From assembly GCF_025200715.1 (NCBI RefSeq), contig NZ_CP104143.1, positions 310,001 to 374,000 of the forward strand: a stretch of 64,000 nucleotides of DNA. The letters run 5' to 3'. Under the pieces are notes generated by a model. The model was given only the letters and a program-made list of their open reading frames with translations. It ran no database searches and was not told the DNA's origin. Shown piece by piece: positions 49,105-57,818 of the stretch (position 1 is its first letter; each line of letters starts with the position of its first letter). Both the position numbers and the translations under genes were made by a program. This DNA comes from Rhizobium sullae. GTDB lineage: Bacteria > Pseudomonadota > Alphaproteobacteria > Rhizobiales > Rhizobiaceae.

Positions 49105-49892
49105 GCAACGACATCAACATACCCTCTGACGAAGAGCTGACTGCCTTCATCGACGGCGAACTTCCGCCGCAGGATGCCGCGCGCATCGAAGCGCTCCTTA
49201 ATGCCGACGAACGCGTGGCCGCGCGGCTGGAATTCCTGTCTCGCAGCAACCTGCCGTTCAAGGATTCCTTTGCTCCGCTACTTGCTGCGGCACCCCAAGC
49301 CAGCCTGGAATCGATGCTTGCCGCGATCCTCTCGAAGCAGGAAGGCAAAGCGCCTAGCTTTATGAGCCGACGCGGCTTTCTCGGCGCTCTGGCCGCCTCG
49401 GTCGTCGCCGGCGTCATTGCAGACCGCGCCTATCTCGGCATCAGCCGCAACCTATCGAAGGACGAGGGGGCCGAATGGCGCGCTGTCGTTGCCGAATATA
49501 TCTCGCTCTACACGCCGGACACGCTGGCAGGTCCCGTTCCGCCTGCCGATGTGCAGAGCATTCAGCTTGCCCAGATCGACCGAAAGCTCGGCCTTGCACT
49601 TTCTCCCGGTATGGTTGCATTGCAGGGGGTCGACTTCAAGCGCGTACTGCTCCTGGAATATGACGAAAAACCGCTTGCGCAGATTGCCTATCTTGATCCC
49701 GAGACCGGCCCGATGGCGCTCTGCATCATCCGCTCGGACAAGGGCGAAAAGACGCCAGACATTGAGGGCCGCAATGGCATGAACGTCATCTACTGGTCCA
49801 GCCGGAGCCATGCCTTCATGCTGATCGGCCATGCCCCGGCAGACCGCATGCAGGAAATCGTCGATAACCTCAGGTCAAAATTGACGGCATGA
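49101..49892 (+). CDS. Anti-sigma factor, membrane-anchored
   Basis: A 263-residue protein. The N-terminal 50 residues have the anti-sigma pattern DEELTAFIDGELPPQDAARI without the HxxxCxxC zinc motif. One membrane helix (about 92-112, preceded by SRRGFLG) is followed by about 150 extracytoplasmic residues. It should hold the co-encoded sigma factor at the membrane until a periplasmic cue arrives. The SRR-x-F motif resembles a Tat signal but is internal, so it is read as a membrane anchor. Confidence 0.85.
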   Translation: MSNDINIPSDEELTAFIDGELPPQDAARIEALLNADERVAARLEFLSRSNLPFKDSFAPLLAAAPQASLESMLAAILSKQEGKAPSFMSRRGFLGALAASVVAGVIADRAYLGISRNLSKDEGAEWRAVVAEYISLYTPDTLAGPVPPADVQSIQLAQIDRKLGLALSPGMVALQGVDFKRVLLLEYDEKPLAQIAYLDPETGPMALCIIRSDKGEKTPDIEGRNGMNVIYWSSRSHAFMLIGHAPADRMQEIVDNLRSKLTA

Positions 49893-49970
49893 ATGCCGTG
49901 CCGCCATCATGATGACGAGATTGCATGGTGTTGCCGATCATCTCGATGCGACAGGGACCGGCATTTCAGC

Positions 49971-50498
49971 ATGGATTGGATCAATCGTTATATCGACGAG
50001 CCGCTGCTTTCCGGCGCGGCGCGCACGCTGCGGGTTTGGCATGTCTACACGGCACAGCATCCGGAGCGTTTGGAGCCGGTGTGGAACCTGGCGGCGCTTT
50101 CCTTCCTAGCAATCGCAAGCCGGTACCATCTCTCGAGTCAGCCCCTTGCCCTCAGCCTTGCAGCATTGTTCATGCTGGCTCTGCCGTCCATCTGGAAGCT
50201 GGCTTCCTCCGCATGCGTGGGAAGCGGCGGCTATGACGCGCGGCGCTACAAATCGCTCCGAGCCCGAGCGATCAGCAAGCGTGAGGCGGAATGGTCTCTG
50301 CGGATGACCGTTCTCTTCGCCTCGGCCGGGCTGCCGTTCGCAACACGCATCGACGATCCGGTCGGATCAGCCTTCATGACAGGCGCATGCATCTGGTTCG
50401 TGCTGACCGCGCCCGTGAAGTTCTACCTAGAAGCAGCCGAGCCGCCCGCCCCCGACCAAGGTGACGGCTCGCATCAGCGTCTCCTCCAGTTTGGCTGA
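49971..50498 (+). CDS. Hypothetical membrane protein
   Basis: A 175-residue protein with probable hydrophobic helices near residues 38-52, 58-75 and 108-125 and again at 130-145. It begins MDWINRYIDEPLLSGAARTL. The ATG at 49971 is the most natural start; an in-frame ATG at 49893 touches the anti-sigma stop. It is 78 bases downstream of the anti-sigma gene and may belong to that unit. No family is recognised. Confidence 0.6.
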   Translation: MDWINRYIDEPLLSGAARTLRVWHVYTAQHPERLEPVWNLAALSFLAIASRYHLSSQPLALSLAALFMLALPSIWKLASSACVGSGGYDARRYKSLRARAISKREAEWSLRMTVLFASAGLPFATRIDDPVGSAFMTGACIWFVLTAPVKFYLEAAEPPAPDQGDGSHQRLLQFG

Positions 50499-50576
50499 TG
50501 CCCCTGAAACCCGGCGTTCTGGAACCAATTGCCAAGGATACCCGTTGATAGGTCAGAATCGAAAGAGGAGTTCACC

Positions 50577-50741
50577 ATGCTTTACTATGCTTTGGTATTT
50601 CTCGTCGTAGCCCTGATCGCCGGCGTTCTTGGATTTGGCGGCATCGCAGGCGCTTCGGCTTCCATAGCACAGGTTCTTTTCTTCATATTCCTGGTGCTGT
50701 TCGTCGTATCGCTCGTCATGCGCCTGATGCGCCGCGAATAG
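50577..50741 (+). CDS. DUF1328 small membrane protein
   Basis: A 54-residue protein with two hydrophobic helices around [20 protein letters not shown], the signature of the YtjA/DUF1328 family widespread in Proteobacteria, function unknown. AGAGGAG is six bases before the ATG at 50577. It has its own terminator. Confidence 0.9.
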   Translation: MLYYALVFLVVALIAGVLGFGGIAGASASIAQVLFFIFLVLFVVSLVMRLMRRE

Positions 50742-50761
50742 TGCGACGAAATGAGACGTTG

Positions 50762-50793
50762 AAAAAACCCGGTGCCGCGGCGCCGGGTTTTTT
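50762..50793 (+). terminator. Terminator after the DUF1328 gene
   Basis: A-run, CCCGGTGCC/GGCGCCGGG-type stem (CCCGG.GCC pairing GGCGCCGGG), T6; 20 bases after the stop. Confidence 0.9.
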
Positions 50794-50918
50794 GTATCGA
50801 TGAGGCGCGATGCCGCCATCCGGCATCTCAAACAGATTTTGATGCCGAAAGTTTGCGACAGACCCTGCAACCCGTGGCATAAGGCCTCCGAAAAACTTTT
50901 CTGGGTCCTTATCCGCAT

Positions 50919-52541
50919 ATGATTCGTATCGAAAACATCAGCAAGCAGAACAGCCACCGCATCCTCTTCATCGAGGCGACCGCAGCGCTCAACAGAGGCG
51001 AGAAGGTCGGTCTCGTCGGTCCGAACGGCGCCGGCAAGACGACCCTTTTCCGGATGATCACGCAGGAGGAGCAGCCTGATGAAGGGCAAGTTTCTGCCGA
51101 TAAGGGCGTGACCATCGGCTACTTCAACCAGGATGTCGGCGAGATGGAGGGCCGCAGCGCCGTTTCCGAGGTGATGGACGGTGCCGGCCCCGTGAGCATC
51201 GTTGCGGCCGAATTGCGGGAGCTCGAGGCTGCCATGTCGGATCCCGAACAAGCCGACGACATGGATGTGATCATCGAGCGCTACGGCGAGGTGCAGGCGC
51301 GCTACGAGGAACTGGACGGCTACGCTCTCGAAGGACGCGCACGCGAAGTACTGGCCGGTCTGAGCTTCAGCCAGGAAATGATGGACGGTGATGTCGGTGC
51401 GCTGTCGGGCGGCTGGAAGATGCGTGTGGCGCTCGCCCGCATTCTTCTCATGCGCCCGGACGCCATGCTGCTCGACGAACCCAGCAACCATCTGGATCTG
51501 GAAAGTCTCATCTGGCTGGAGGAGTTCCTGAAAGGTTACGATGGTGCGCTGCTGATGACCTCGCACGACCGCGAGTTCATGAACCGCATCGTCACCAAGA
51601 TCATCGAGATCGATGGCGGCAACTTGAACAGCTACTCGGGCGACTATGCTTTTTACGAGCAGCAGCGGGCGCAGAACGAGAAGCAGCAGCAGGCGCAGTT
51701 CGAGCGCCAGCAGGCGATGCTCGCCAAGGAAATCAAGTTCATCGAGCGCTTCAAGGCCCGCGCCTCGCATGCTTCGCAGGTGCAGAGCCGCGTGAAGAAG
51801 CTGGAGAAGATCGACCGGGTGGAACCGCCCAAGCGCCGCCAGGTCGTCTCGTTCGAGTTTCTGCCGGCACCGCGCTCGGGCGAGGATGTTATCAACCTGA
51901 AGAACGTGCACAAGAAATACGGCAGCCGAACCATCTATGAGGGGTTGGATTTCATGGTTCGCCGCCGCGAGCGCTGGTGCATCATGGGCATCAACGGTGC
52001 CGGAAAGTCGACGCTTCTGAAGCTGGTTGCGGGTTCGGCAGAGCCGGACGAGGGAAGCGTCGCGCTGGGCGCCAGCGTGAAGATGGGATATTTCGCGCAG
52101 CACGCCATGGACCTTCTGGAAGGCGAACGCACCGTACTGCAGTCGCTGGAAGATAAGTTCCCGCAGGCAGGGCAGGGCTCATTGCGGGCTCTGGCGGGCT
52201 GCTTCGGATTTTCCGGCGACGATGTCGAGAAGAAATGCCGGGTGCTCTCGGGCGGCGAGAAAGCGCGGCTCGTCATGGCGACGATGCTCTTCGATCCGCC
52301 GAACCTCCTCGTGCTGGACGAGCCCACGAACCACCTGGATCTGGACACCAAAGAAATGCTCATCAAGGCTCTCTCCGAGTACGAGGGCACGATGCTGTTC
52401 GTCTCGCACGACCGGCACTTCCTGGGCGCTCTGTCCAATCGGGTGCTGGAACTGACCCCAGAAGGCATTCACCAATTTGGCGGCGGCTACACGGAATACG
52501 TGGCGCGCACCGGCCATGAGGCGCCCGGCCTGCGCAGTTGA
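50919..52541 (+). CDS. ABC-F family ATPase
   Basis: A 540-residue soluble protein with two ABC domains and no membrane segment: Walker A GPNGAGKTT near residue 36 and GINGAGKST near 353; signatures LSGGWKMRVALARIL and LSGGEKARLVMATML; Walker B LLDEPSNHLDLE and VLDEPTNHLDLD. The charged linker between domains (about 240-300, YEQQRAQNEKQQQAQFERQQ) is the ribosome-contacting P-site tRNA motif. It is closest in feel to the YbiT/Uup group acting on translating ribosomes. Confidence 0.92.
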   Translation: MIRIENISKQNSHRILFIEATAALNRGEKVGLVGPNGAGKTTLFRMITQEEQPDEGQVSADKGVTIGYFNQDVGEMEGRSAVSEVMDGAGPVSIVAAELRELEAAMSDPEQADDMDVIIERYGEVQARYEELDGYALEGRAREVLAGLSFSQEMMDGDVGALSGGWKMRVALARILLMRPDAMLLDEPSNHLDLESLIWLEEFLKGYDGALLMTSHDREFMNRIVTKIIEIDGGNLNSYSGDYAFYEQQRAQNEKQQQAQFERQQAMLAKEIKFIERFKARASHASQVQSRVKKLEKIDRVEPPKRRQVVSFEFLPAPRSGEDVINLKNVHKKYGSRTIYEGLDFMVRRRERWCIMGINGAGKSTLLKLVAGSAEPDEGSVALGASVKMGYFAQHAMDLLEGERTVLQSLEDKFPQAGQGSLRALAGCFGFSGDDVEKKCRVLSGGEKARLVMATMLFDPPNLLVLDEPTNHLDLDTKEMLIKALSEYEGTMLFVSHDRHFLGALSNRVLELTPEGIHQFGGGYTEYVARTGHEAPGLRS

Positions 52542-52565
52542 GTAAAGAGAGCAGTAAGAGTGCGA

Positions 52566-53798
52566 TTAAGCGCGCTCTTCCCAGATTTTCGCCAGTTCGA
52601 CGAGAGTCGCCACCGCCTTTTCCATGTCCTGCCGACTGACCCATTCGAGCGGCGAGTGGAAGGCGTGGCCGCCGGCGAAGATGTTGGGGCAGGGCAGGCC
52701 CATGAACGAAAGCCGCGAGCCGTCGGTGCCGCCCCGAATGCTGCCGCGTACCGGCTCCATGCCTGCGCGCCGAACGGCCTCGACGGCGTTCTCGACGATC
52801 TCCGGATGACGGTCGAGGATCACCTTCATATTACGGTACTGCTGCTTGACCTTGAAGCTGTAGGAGGAGCCGGGATAGTCCGCCATGATCTCCTTCACGA
52901 TCGTCTCCAGCATGGCTTCCTTGGCCGCGAGGCCATCGTCATTGAAATCACGGACGATGAGGTTGAGGGCTGCCTTTTCCATTGAGCCCGTGACGCCCGT
53001 CGGGTGCACGAATCCCTCTCTGCCCGCCGTCGTCTCCGGTGCCAAATCCTTCGGCAGCCGGCTGATGATCGCGCCGGCGATCTTGATGGCGTTCTCCATC
53101 TTTCCCTTGGCGAAGCCGGGATGGATGGCCACGCCTTGAATGGCGATCTCGACGCCATCAGCAGAGAATGTCTCGTCCTCGACATGGCCGGCCGTCTCGC
53201 CATCCATGGTGTAGGCGAACCGGGCGCTGAGCTTTTCAAGATTGACCTTGTCGACGCCACGGCCGATTTCCTCGTCCGGCGTGAAGAGGATCTTGATCGT
53301 CCCGTGCTTGATATCCGGATTGTCGACCAGGATTTGCGCCGCCGTCATGATCTCGGCAATGCCGGCCTTGTCGTCGGCGCCGAGCAGCGTTGTACCGTCG
53401 GTGGTGATGATATCGCTGCCGATCTGGTCGTTGAGCGCGGGATTGTCGCTGACGCGAATGACCTGCTGCGGATCGCCTGAGAGCCTTATGTCGCCGCCGC
53501 GATACTTCCGCACGATCTGCGGGCTGACGTTGGTTCCGGTGAAGTCCGGCGCCGTGTCCATATGCGAGCAAAAGCAGATGACCGGCACCGGCTTGTCTAC
53601 ATTGGACGGAATGGTCGCGTAGACGTAGCCGTGCTCGTCGAGATGCGCATCTGCAAGACCAATTGCCAGCAGTTCATCGACCAGCATCCGGCCGAGGTTC
53701 TTCTGCTTTTCGGTGGAAGGCTGCGTCGACGATGCGGGATCCGATTGCGTGTCGATAACGACATAGCGGAGGAAGCGATCGGTAACAGTGTCGGTCAT
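52566..53798 (-). CDS. pepT: Peptidase T (tripeptide aminopeptidase)
   Basis: A 410-residue M20 metallopeptidase removing N-terminal residues from tripeptides. Zinc-site motifs are intact: CFCSHMDTAPD near residue 78, TLLGADDKAGIAEIM near 137, and LFTPDEEIGRGVDKV near 173, plus GGTDGSRLSFMGLPCPNIFA and AFHSPLEW late. The start at the ATG at 53798 gives the usual PepT opening; an ATG six codons upstream is also in frame. Convergent with the ABC-F gene, 24 bases apart. Confidence 0.93.
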   Translation of the reverse strand: MTDTVTDRFLRYVVIDTQSDPASSTQPSTEKQKNLGRMLVDELLAIGLADAHLDEHGYVYATIPSNVDKPVPVICFCSHMDTAPDFTGTNVSPQIVRKYRGGDIRLSGDPQQVIRVSDNPALNDQIGSDIITTDGTTLLGADDKAGIAEIMTAAQILVDNPDIKHGTIKILFTPDEEIGRGVDKVNLEKLSARFAYTMDGETAGHVEDETFSADGVEIAIQGVAIHPGFAKGKMENAIKIAGAIISRLPKDLAPETTAGREGFVHPTGVTGSMEKAALNLIVRDFNDDGLAAKEAMLETIVKEIMADYPGSSYSFKVKQQYRNMKVILDRHPEIVENAVEAVRRAGMEPVRGSIRGGTDGSRLSFMGLPCPNIFAGGHAFHSPLEWVSRQDMEKAVATLVELAKIWEERA

Positions 53799-53908
53799 GG
53801 GCGAGGTCCAATGCATGATCGTCAGCGATGGATTGCTGTAACCTTCATCCGCGTCGTGGTGAAGGAATTTCTGATTTCCAGCGCGCTTTGCACGAGAAAG
53901 GAATAGCT

Positions 53909-53949
53909 TGTAAGTCTTTTCAAATTAAATCTTAGATTGTAGACTTACA
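53909..53949. repeat. Inverted repeat upstream of pepT
   Basis: TGTAAGTCT, 23 AT-rich bases, AGACTTACA: perfect 9-bp arms about 110 bases before pepT. It could be an operator or the trace of an insertion. Confidence 0.4.
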
Positions 53950-53952
53950 TAA

Positions 53953-54147
53953 TACCCGTGCGAATATGAACTCAACCTTGGAGAGCCGGACGGCGATCTG
54001 CTCCGTACCGCGGTCAGGTATGGACTGAAGCTCAGACGCTTTCCGGAGAGACTGGAATATGCCGAGGCGCTTGCCAGCCTGCGGCTAGGCGGTCCACAGC
54101 TTGCAGAGGTGGTCAGGCAATTGCGGGAAGTAACCGGCACGAAATGA
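53953..54147 (+). pseudogene. Start-less coding fragment of unknown family
   Basis: Reads YELNLGEPDGDLLRTAVRYG then LRRFPERLEYAEALASLRLG and ends REVTGTK with a TGA at 54145. Composition and codon use look coding, but the frame opens after a TAA with no ATG, GTG or TTG near its beginning, so it is probably the 3' remnant of a lost gene. No family is recognised. Confidence 0.4.
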
Positions 54148-54185
54148 TGACAAAGAAATACGGCCGGGCCGGTCGCCTCAGCACG

Positions 54186-54221
54186 AGCAAGTATTGCTGT
54201 GCTTCTGCCGCAATACTTGCT
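54186..54221. repeat. 12-bp inverted repeat
   Basis: AGCAAGTATTGC, 12 bases, GCAATACTTGCT, both arms perfect, in the gap between the coding fragment and the DUF900 gene. No T-run. Confidence 0.6.
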
Positions 54222-54314
54222 ATTTGAAGAGAGCTGATTTGTCTTTGCGAATGCGCAGACGGCTTGGGGATGCTTGCTGCGCTCAATGAACATGACTTAG
54301 GCTCGGGGGGAAGC

Positions 54315-55646
54315 GTGAGCAGTCTACGCAGTGGTGGCATCCGCGTCACCGTATCATCGCCTCTCCGTTGTCTTCGGCGGCTGTCGGTTTGCGTTGCGCT
54401 CATCGTCCCTGCGGGATGTGGCGGGCATCCAAAGCACGTGTTGGCGCCCGTTGCCGACGCGTCGCCTGGTTCGAGCCGGGTCAGCATGCTGATCACCACC
54501 ACGCGTGGCCGCTCGGAGCATGCCGGAGAGATGTTCACGGGCGAGCGGGCGCGCGCGCCTGCGTTCGCAGACATCACGGTGTCGATTCCTCCGATCCGCA
54601 AGGTGGGCGATGTCGCCTGGCCAAAGAGGCTTCCTTCCAATCCAGCGACTGATTTCGCGACGCTCAAGGCGGAAGAGATCAGCCAAGAGGAGGCAAAGAC
54701 CTGGCTCAATGCCGCGGTGAAGAAGAGCCCCGATCGCAGCGTGCTCGTCTTCATCCACGGGTTCAACAACCGCTTCGAGGACTCCGTCTACCGCTTCGCG
54801 CAGATCGTTCATGACTCAGGCGTCAAGAGTGCGCCTGTGCTGGTGACGTGGCCATCGCGGGGTAGCTTGCTTGCATATGGCTACGACCGCGAAAGCACCA
54901 ATTACACGCGCAACGCCCTGGAGAAATTGTTTCAGTATCTGGCCGCCGATCCGGAAGTGAAGGAGGTCTCTATCCTCGCGCATTCGATGGGCAACTGGCT
55001 GGCCCTCGAAGGGTTACGCCAAATGGCGATCCGCAACGGTGGTCTGCCCCCGAAGTTCAAGAATGTGATGCTTGCTGCTCCGGACGTCGATGTCGACGTG
55101 TTCCGCTCGCAGATCGAAGACATGGGCAAGCGGCAGCCACGATTCACATTGTTCGTATCCCGCGATGACCGCGCGCTGGCCTTTTCGCGCAGGGTCTGGG
55201 GCGACATCCCGCGGCTGGGCTCGATCGATCCTGAATCCGATCCGTACAAGCAGGAACTGGCCGACAACAGCATCACCGTCATCGATCTGACGAAGGTGGA
55301 GGCCGGCGACGGTCTCCACCACAGCAAGTTCGCAGAATCGCCGCAGGTGGTCCAGCTCATCGGCGCACGCATCTCCGAGGGCCAGACGCTGACCGACAGC
55401 CGGATGGGCCTTGGGGATCATCTCATTGCGGGAACGACGGGGGTAGCGACAGCGGCCGGCAACGCCGCAGGTCTGATCCTTGCCGCGCCGGTCGCCGCGG
55501 TGGATCCGGATACCCGAGACAACTACGCCCACCACGTACCCGGGATGGCTGGACACGTCGGTGGAGAGCAGAAGATTGCGGTGAACGATTGCACATCGAA
55601 GCAGGCAGCGACACGGGATCCGGCATGCCGCCCGGCGCGGAACTGA
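54315..55646 (+). CDS. DUF900 alpha/beta-hydrolase, exported
   Basis: About 443 residues from a GTG at 54315 with GGGGGGAAGC directly upstream. An N-terminal hydrophobic segment (about 20-34) ends in VPAGC, a weak lipobox with C35, so it is exported and perhaps lipidated. The hydrolase core is clear: oxyanion region SVLVFIHGFNNRFEDSVYRF, LVTWPSRGSLLAYGYDRES, and the nucleophile in LAHSMGNWLALEGL near residue 224, with a late histidine in DGLHHSKF. Substrate unknown. It heads a short plus-strand run with the barrel gene. Confidence 0.82.
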   Translation: MSSLRSGGIRVTVSSPLRCLRRLSVCVALIVPAGCGGHPKHVLAPVADASPGSSRVSMLITTTRGRSEHAGEMFTGERARAPAFADITVSIPPIRKVGDVAWPKRLPSNPATDFATLKAEEISQEEAKTWLNAAVKKSPDRSVLVFIHGFNNRFEDSVYRFAQIVHDSGVKSAPVLVTWPSRGSLLAYGYDRESTNYTRNALEKLFQYLAADPEVKEVSILAHSMGNWLALEGLRQMAIRNGGLPPKFKNVMLAAPDVDVDVFRSQIEDMGKRQPRFTLFVSRDDRALAFSRRVWGDIPRLGSIDPESDPYKQELADNSITVIDLTKVEAGDGLHHSKFAESPQVVQLIGARISEGQTLTDSRMGLGDHLIAGTTGVATAAGNAAGLILAAPVAAVDPDTRDNYAHHVPGMAGHVGGEQKIAVNDCTSKQAATRDPACRPARN

Positions 55647-55691
55647 GGAAGCAACGGGGCAGCGGTGCCTTCCGACAGAAGGGATAGGACG

Positions 55692-56480
55692 ATGACGAAG
55701 TGTTTGAAACTCGGGCACTGCGCGGCTGTCGCCGCCATGATTTGCGGCGGTGTCCAGGCGGCCGACATAGCGCCTCTCCTGACGCAGGAACCAAAGCCAG
55801 CCGAAGCCGCGGATGGCTGGACTTTTTCGATCGCTCCATATTTCTGGATGGCCGGCATCTCCGGCGATACGGCGCAATTCGGTCTCCCGGTACACATCGA
55901 TGCCGATTTCGGGGATATCCTGAAGAATCTCGATTTCGCCTTCATGGCGGCAGGGGAAGCCCGATACGACCGGTTCAGCGTCATCGGCGACGTTATCTAT
56001 ACGAAGCTCTCCGCTGACGGCGAAACACCATTCGGAGTACTGGCGACCGATGTCGAGGTGACTTCGAAGACGTTCGCGGGCCTGCTCGGCGTGGGCTACG
56101 CCGTCCTTGACGGCCCGTCGGGACACCTGGACGTCGTCGGTGGCGTGAGGCTCTGGTCGGTCGACACAACACTCTCGTTCAGCGGCGGCTTCCTAGGCAC
56201 CGGCGAGACAAGCGACAGCGCCACATGGGTGGATGGTATGGTCGGCTTGCGCGGGAAGTATTCCTTCACGCCGGAGGTCTATCTGACGGGATGGGGACTG
56301 GTCGGCGGCGGTGGAGCCGACATCGACTGGGATGTAGCCTTGGGCGTCGGCTACGATTTCAACGCCAGGATTTCAGCCATCGCCGGATATCGAGCGCTTG
56401 GAGTTGATTATAGCGATGACGGTTTCATTTTCGACGTCGTCCAGCAAGGACCGATCCTGGGGCTGGCCATAAAGTTTTAG
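55692..56480 (+). CDS. Outer-membrane beta-barrel protein
   Basis: A 262-residue protein with a signal peptide ending near GGVQAAD, then alternating aromatic strands (WTFSIAPYFWMAGISGDTAQ, FAGLLGVGYAVL, LDVVGGVRLWSVDTTLSFSG, ISAIAGYRALGVDY) and a terminal aromatic residue (GLAIKF), the classic barrel ending. It starts at the ATG at 55692 after AGGGATAGGA, 45 bases after the DUF900 stop. It may be a small-molecule porin or structural barrel; the role is unknown. Confidence 0.8.
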   Translation: MTKCLKLGHCAAVAAMICGGVQAADIAPLLTQEPKPAEAADGWTFSIAPYFWMAGISGDTAQFGLPVHIDADFGDILKNLDFAFMAAGEARYDRFSVIGDVIYTKLSADGETPFGVLATDVEVTSKTFAGLLGVGYAVLDGPSGHLDVVGGVRLWSVDTTLSFSGGFLGTGETSDSATWVDGMVGLRGKYSFTPEVYLTGWGLVGGGGADIDWDVALGVGYDFNARISAIAGYRALGVDYSDDGFIFDVVQQGPILGLAIKF

Positions 56481-56536
56481 CCCACCGGTCAAAGCGGAGC
56501 ACCAATGAAAAAGGGTCCACAGATAAAGGGGAAGCA

Positions 56537-56806
56537 ATGTCGATCACGTCCTTCAAGCACCTCGCCTCTGTGCCGGTATTCATCGCTTGGGCGGGTTCGC
56601 TTCATGCCCAGGATTCGAGTACTGAACTCGCAAAGAAGCTTTCAAACCCGATCGCATCGCTGATCAGCGTACCCTTTCAGTTCAACCGCGACCACGGCCA
56701 TGGCCCCCTCGATGGCGATAAGGCGACGCTCAATATCCAGCCGGTCATTCCATATCGCTGAACGAGACTGGAACGTCATTTCGCGCACCATCCTTCCTTC
56801 ATGTCC
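56537..56806 (+). pseudogene. Truncated, frameshifted transporter-like outer-membrane protein remnant
   Basis: It begins with a signal peptide (cleavage near GSLHAQD) and ELAKKLSNPIASLISVPFQF, then DGDKATLNIQPVIPY, the start of the neuromedin-U/MetA-pathway-like barrel family. A stop follows at 56759, while the next expected block, DWNVISRTILP, is in another frame. The rest is missing: the convergent HupE-like gene begins its 3' end at 56799. So about 85 residues of a roughly 250-residue family remain. Confidence 0.7.
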
Positions 56807-57818
56807 AAAATCCGTAGACGCGCTCGATCAACCAAAACGAAGCCACGCCACCGATGCAGTAGGCTCCGACAACCAGTGGCATAGAGTGCGACCAGCTTGC
56901 GTCCGGACGGACGACGCGAACCCAAGGCCGGCGCAGGATCGCGAACAGAGCCATCACGATCGCGATGAAGAGGAGCTGCCCAAGCTCCACTCCAACATTG
57001 AAAAATAGCAACGCGACCGGGATGGCGTGGTTCGGCAACCCGACCTCGCTCAGCGCGCCGGCGAAGCCAAGCCCGTGCAGCAGGCCAAAAGCAAAGGCGA
57101 TGAGCCACGGAATGCGAGCAGCGAGGCTCTCCTGACCTCTGTTGACATTCACGATCTCGACGGCAACGAGAGCTATGCTGAGCGCGATCGCGGCCTCGAC
57201 CGGCGGTCCCGGCACATTGAGGTAGCCGAGCGTCGCCGCGCCAAGCGTGATGCTGTGGGCGACGGTGAAGGCGGTCACAGTAAGACATATGTCCTTCCAC
57301 CCCCGCACCAGCATGATCAGCGCCAGAACGAAAATAAGATGGTCGACGCCAAAGATGATGTGCTCGACCCCGAACCCGAGATAGGCGGCGGCCACCTTCC
57401 TCAACCCCATCGAAGCCGGAACCTCGAAGGAAGGGCTTGCCGGCGTCAGGCGCGCCGTACTGGTGTCTCCGTTCAGTCTCTCGATGCGCACCAGGACATC
57501 GGTTCGGCTCTCGGGAAGACCGTCGATCGTTATTATTTCGCCGGCGAAGCCGGTTGGGGCATGAACGGTCCACCGCTCGACGTAGGCATCGCTCAGGAAA
57601 GTACCATCGCGTTGCGTCGCTTCGACCGCGCTCTTGGGCAGCCGCGGATAGATCGCAAGCCGCCGCTCGCCTAGTGCCGGCGCCTTCCAGGTGACCGCAT
57701 AGACATCAGGCGTGCTTTCGGTGATGGCGAGATAGGCTGGGCGCAGATCATGAGCTTGCGCCTGTCCGGAGATCGCGGCGGCCAAGAGAAGAAAGACGAC
57801 TCCCAGCAGGCGGATCAT
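56799..57818 (-). CDS. HupE/UreJ-type membrane protein
   Basis: A 339-residue protein: signal peptide (ISGQAQAHD), an extracytoplasmic domain of about 130 residues, then six to seven helices of the HupE/UreJ_2 family. The metal-site motif GVEHIIFGVDHLIFVLAL is near residue 150, with TAFTVAHSITLG and FGLLHGLGFAGAL following. HupE proteins are nickel or cobalt permeases; this longer group is uncharacterised. Start at 57818 overlaps the isomerase stop by four bases. Last gene of a four-gene operon. Confidence 0.85.
   Translation of the reverse strand: MIRLLGVVFLLLAAAISGQAQAHDLRPAYLAITESTPDVYAVTWKAPALGERRLAIYPRLPKSAVEATQRDGTFLSDAYVERWTVHAPTGFAGEIITIDGLPESRTDVLVRIERLNGDTSTARLTPASPSFEVPASMGLRKVAAAYLGFGVEHIIFGVDHLIFVLALIMLVRGWKDICLTVTAFTVAHSITLGAATLGYLNVPGPPVEAAIALSIALVAVEIVNVNRGQESLAARIPWLIAFAFGLLHGLGFAGALSEVGLPNHAIPVALLFFNVGVELGQLLFIAIVMALFAILRRPWVRVVRPDASWSHSMPLVVGAYCIGGVASFWLIERVYGFWT

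Larger units (their letters stand above)
53799..54314. other. 516-base pepT-DUF900 gap
   Basis: It contains the pepT promoter region, two inverted repeats (53909-53949 and 54186-54221) and the start-less fragment between them. Otherwise I see nothing. The mix suggests deletion scars and marks the change to the accessory-looking right end. Confidence 0.5.

Noticed and set aside
49383..49440. Tat signal peptide in the anti-sigma factor
   Set aside because: The SRRGFLG motif is about 90 residues inside the protein after an intact anti-sigma domain, so it is a membrane anchor.
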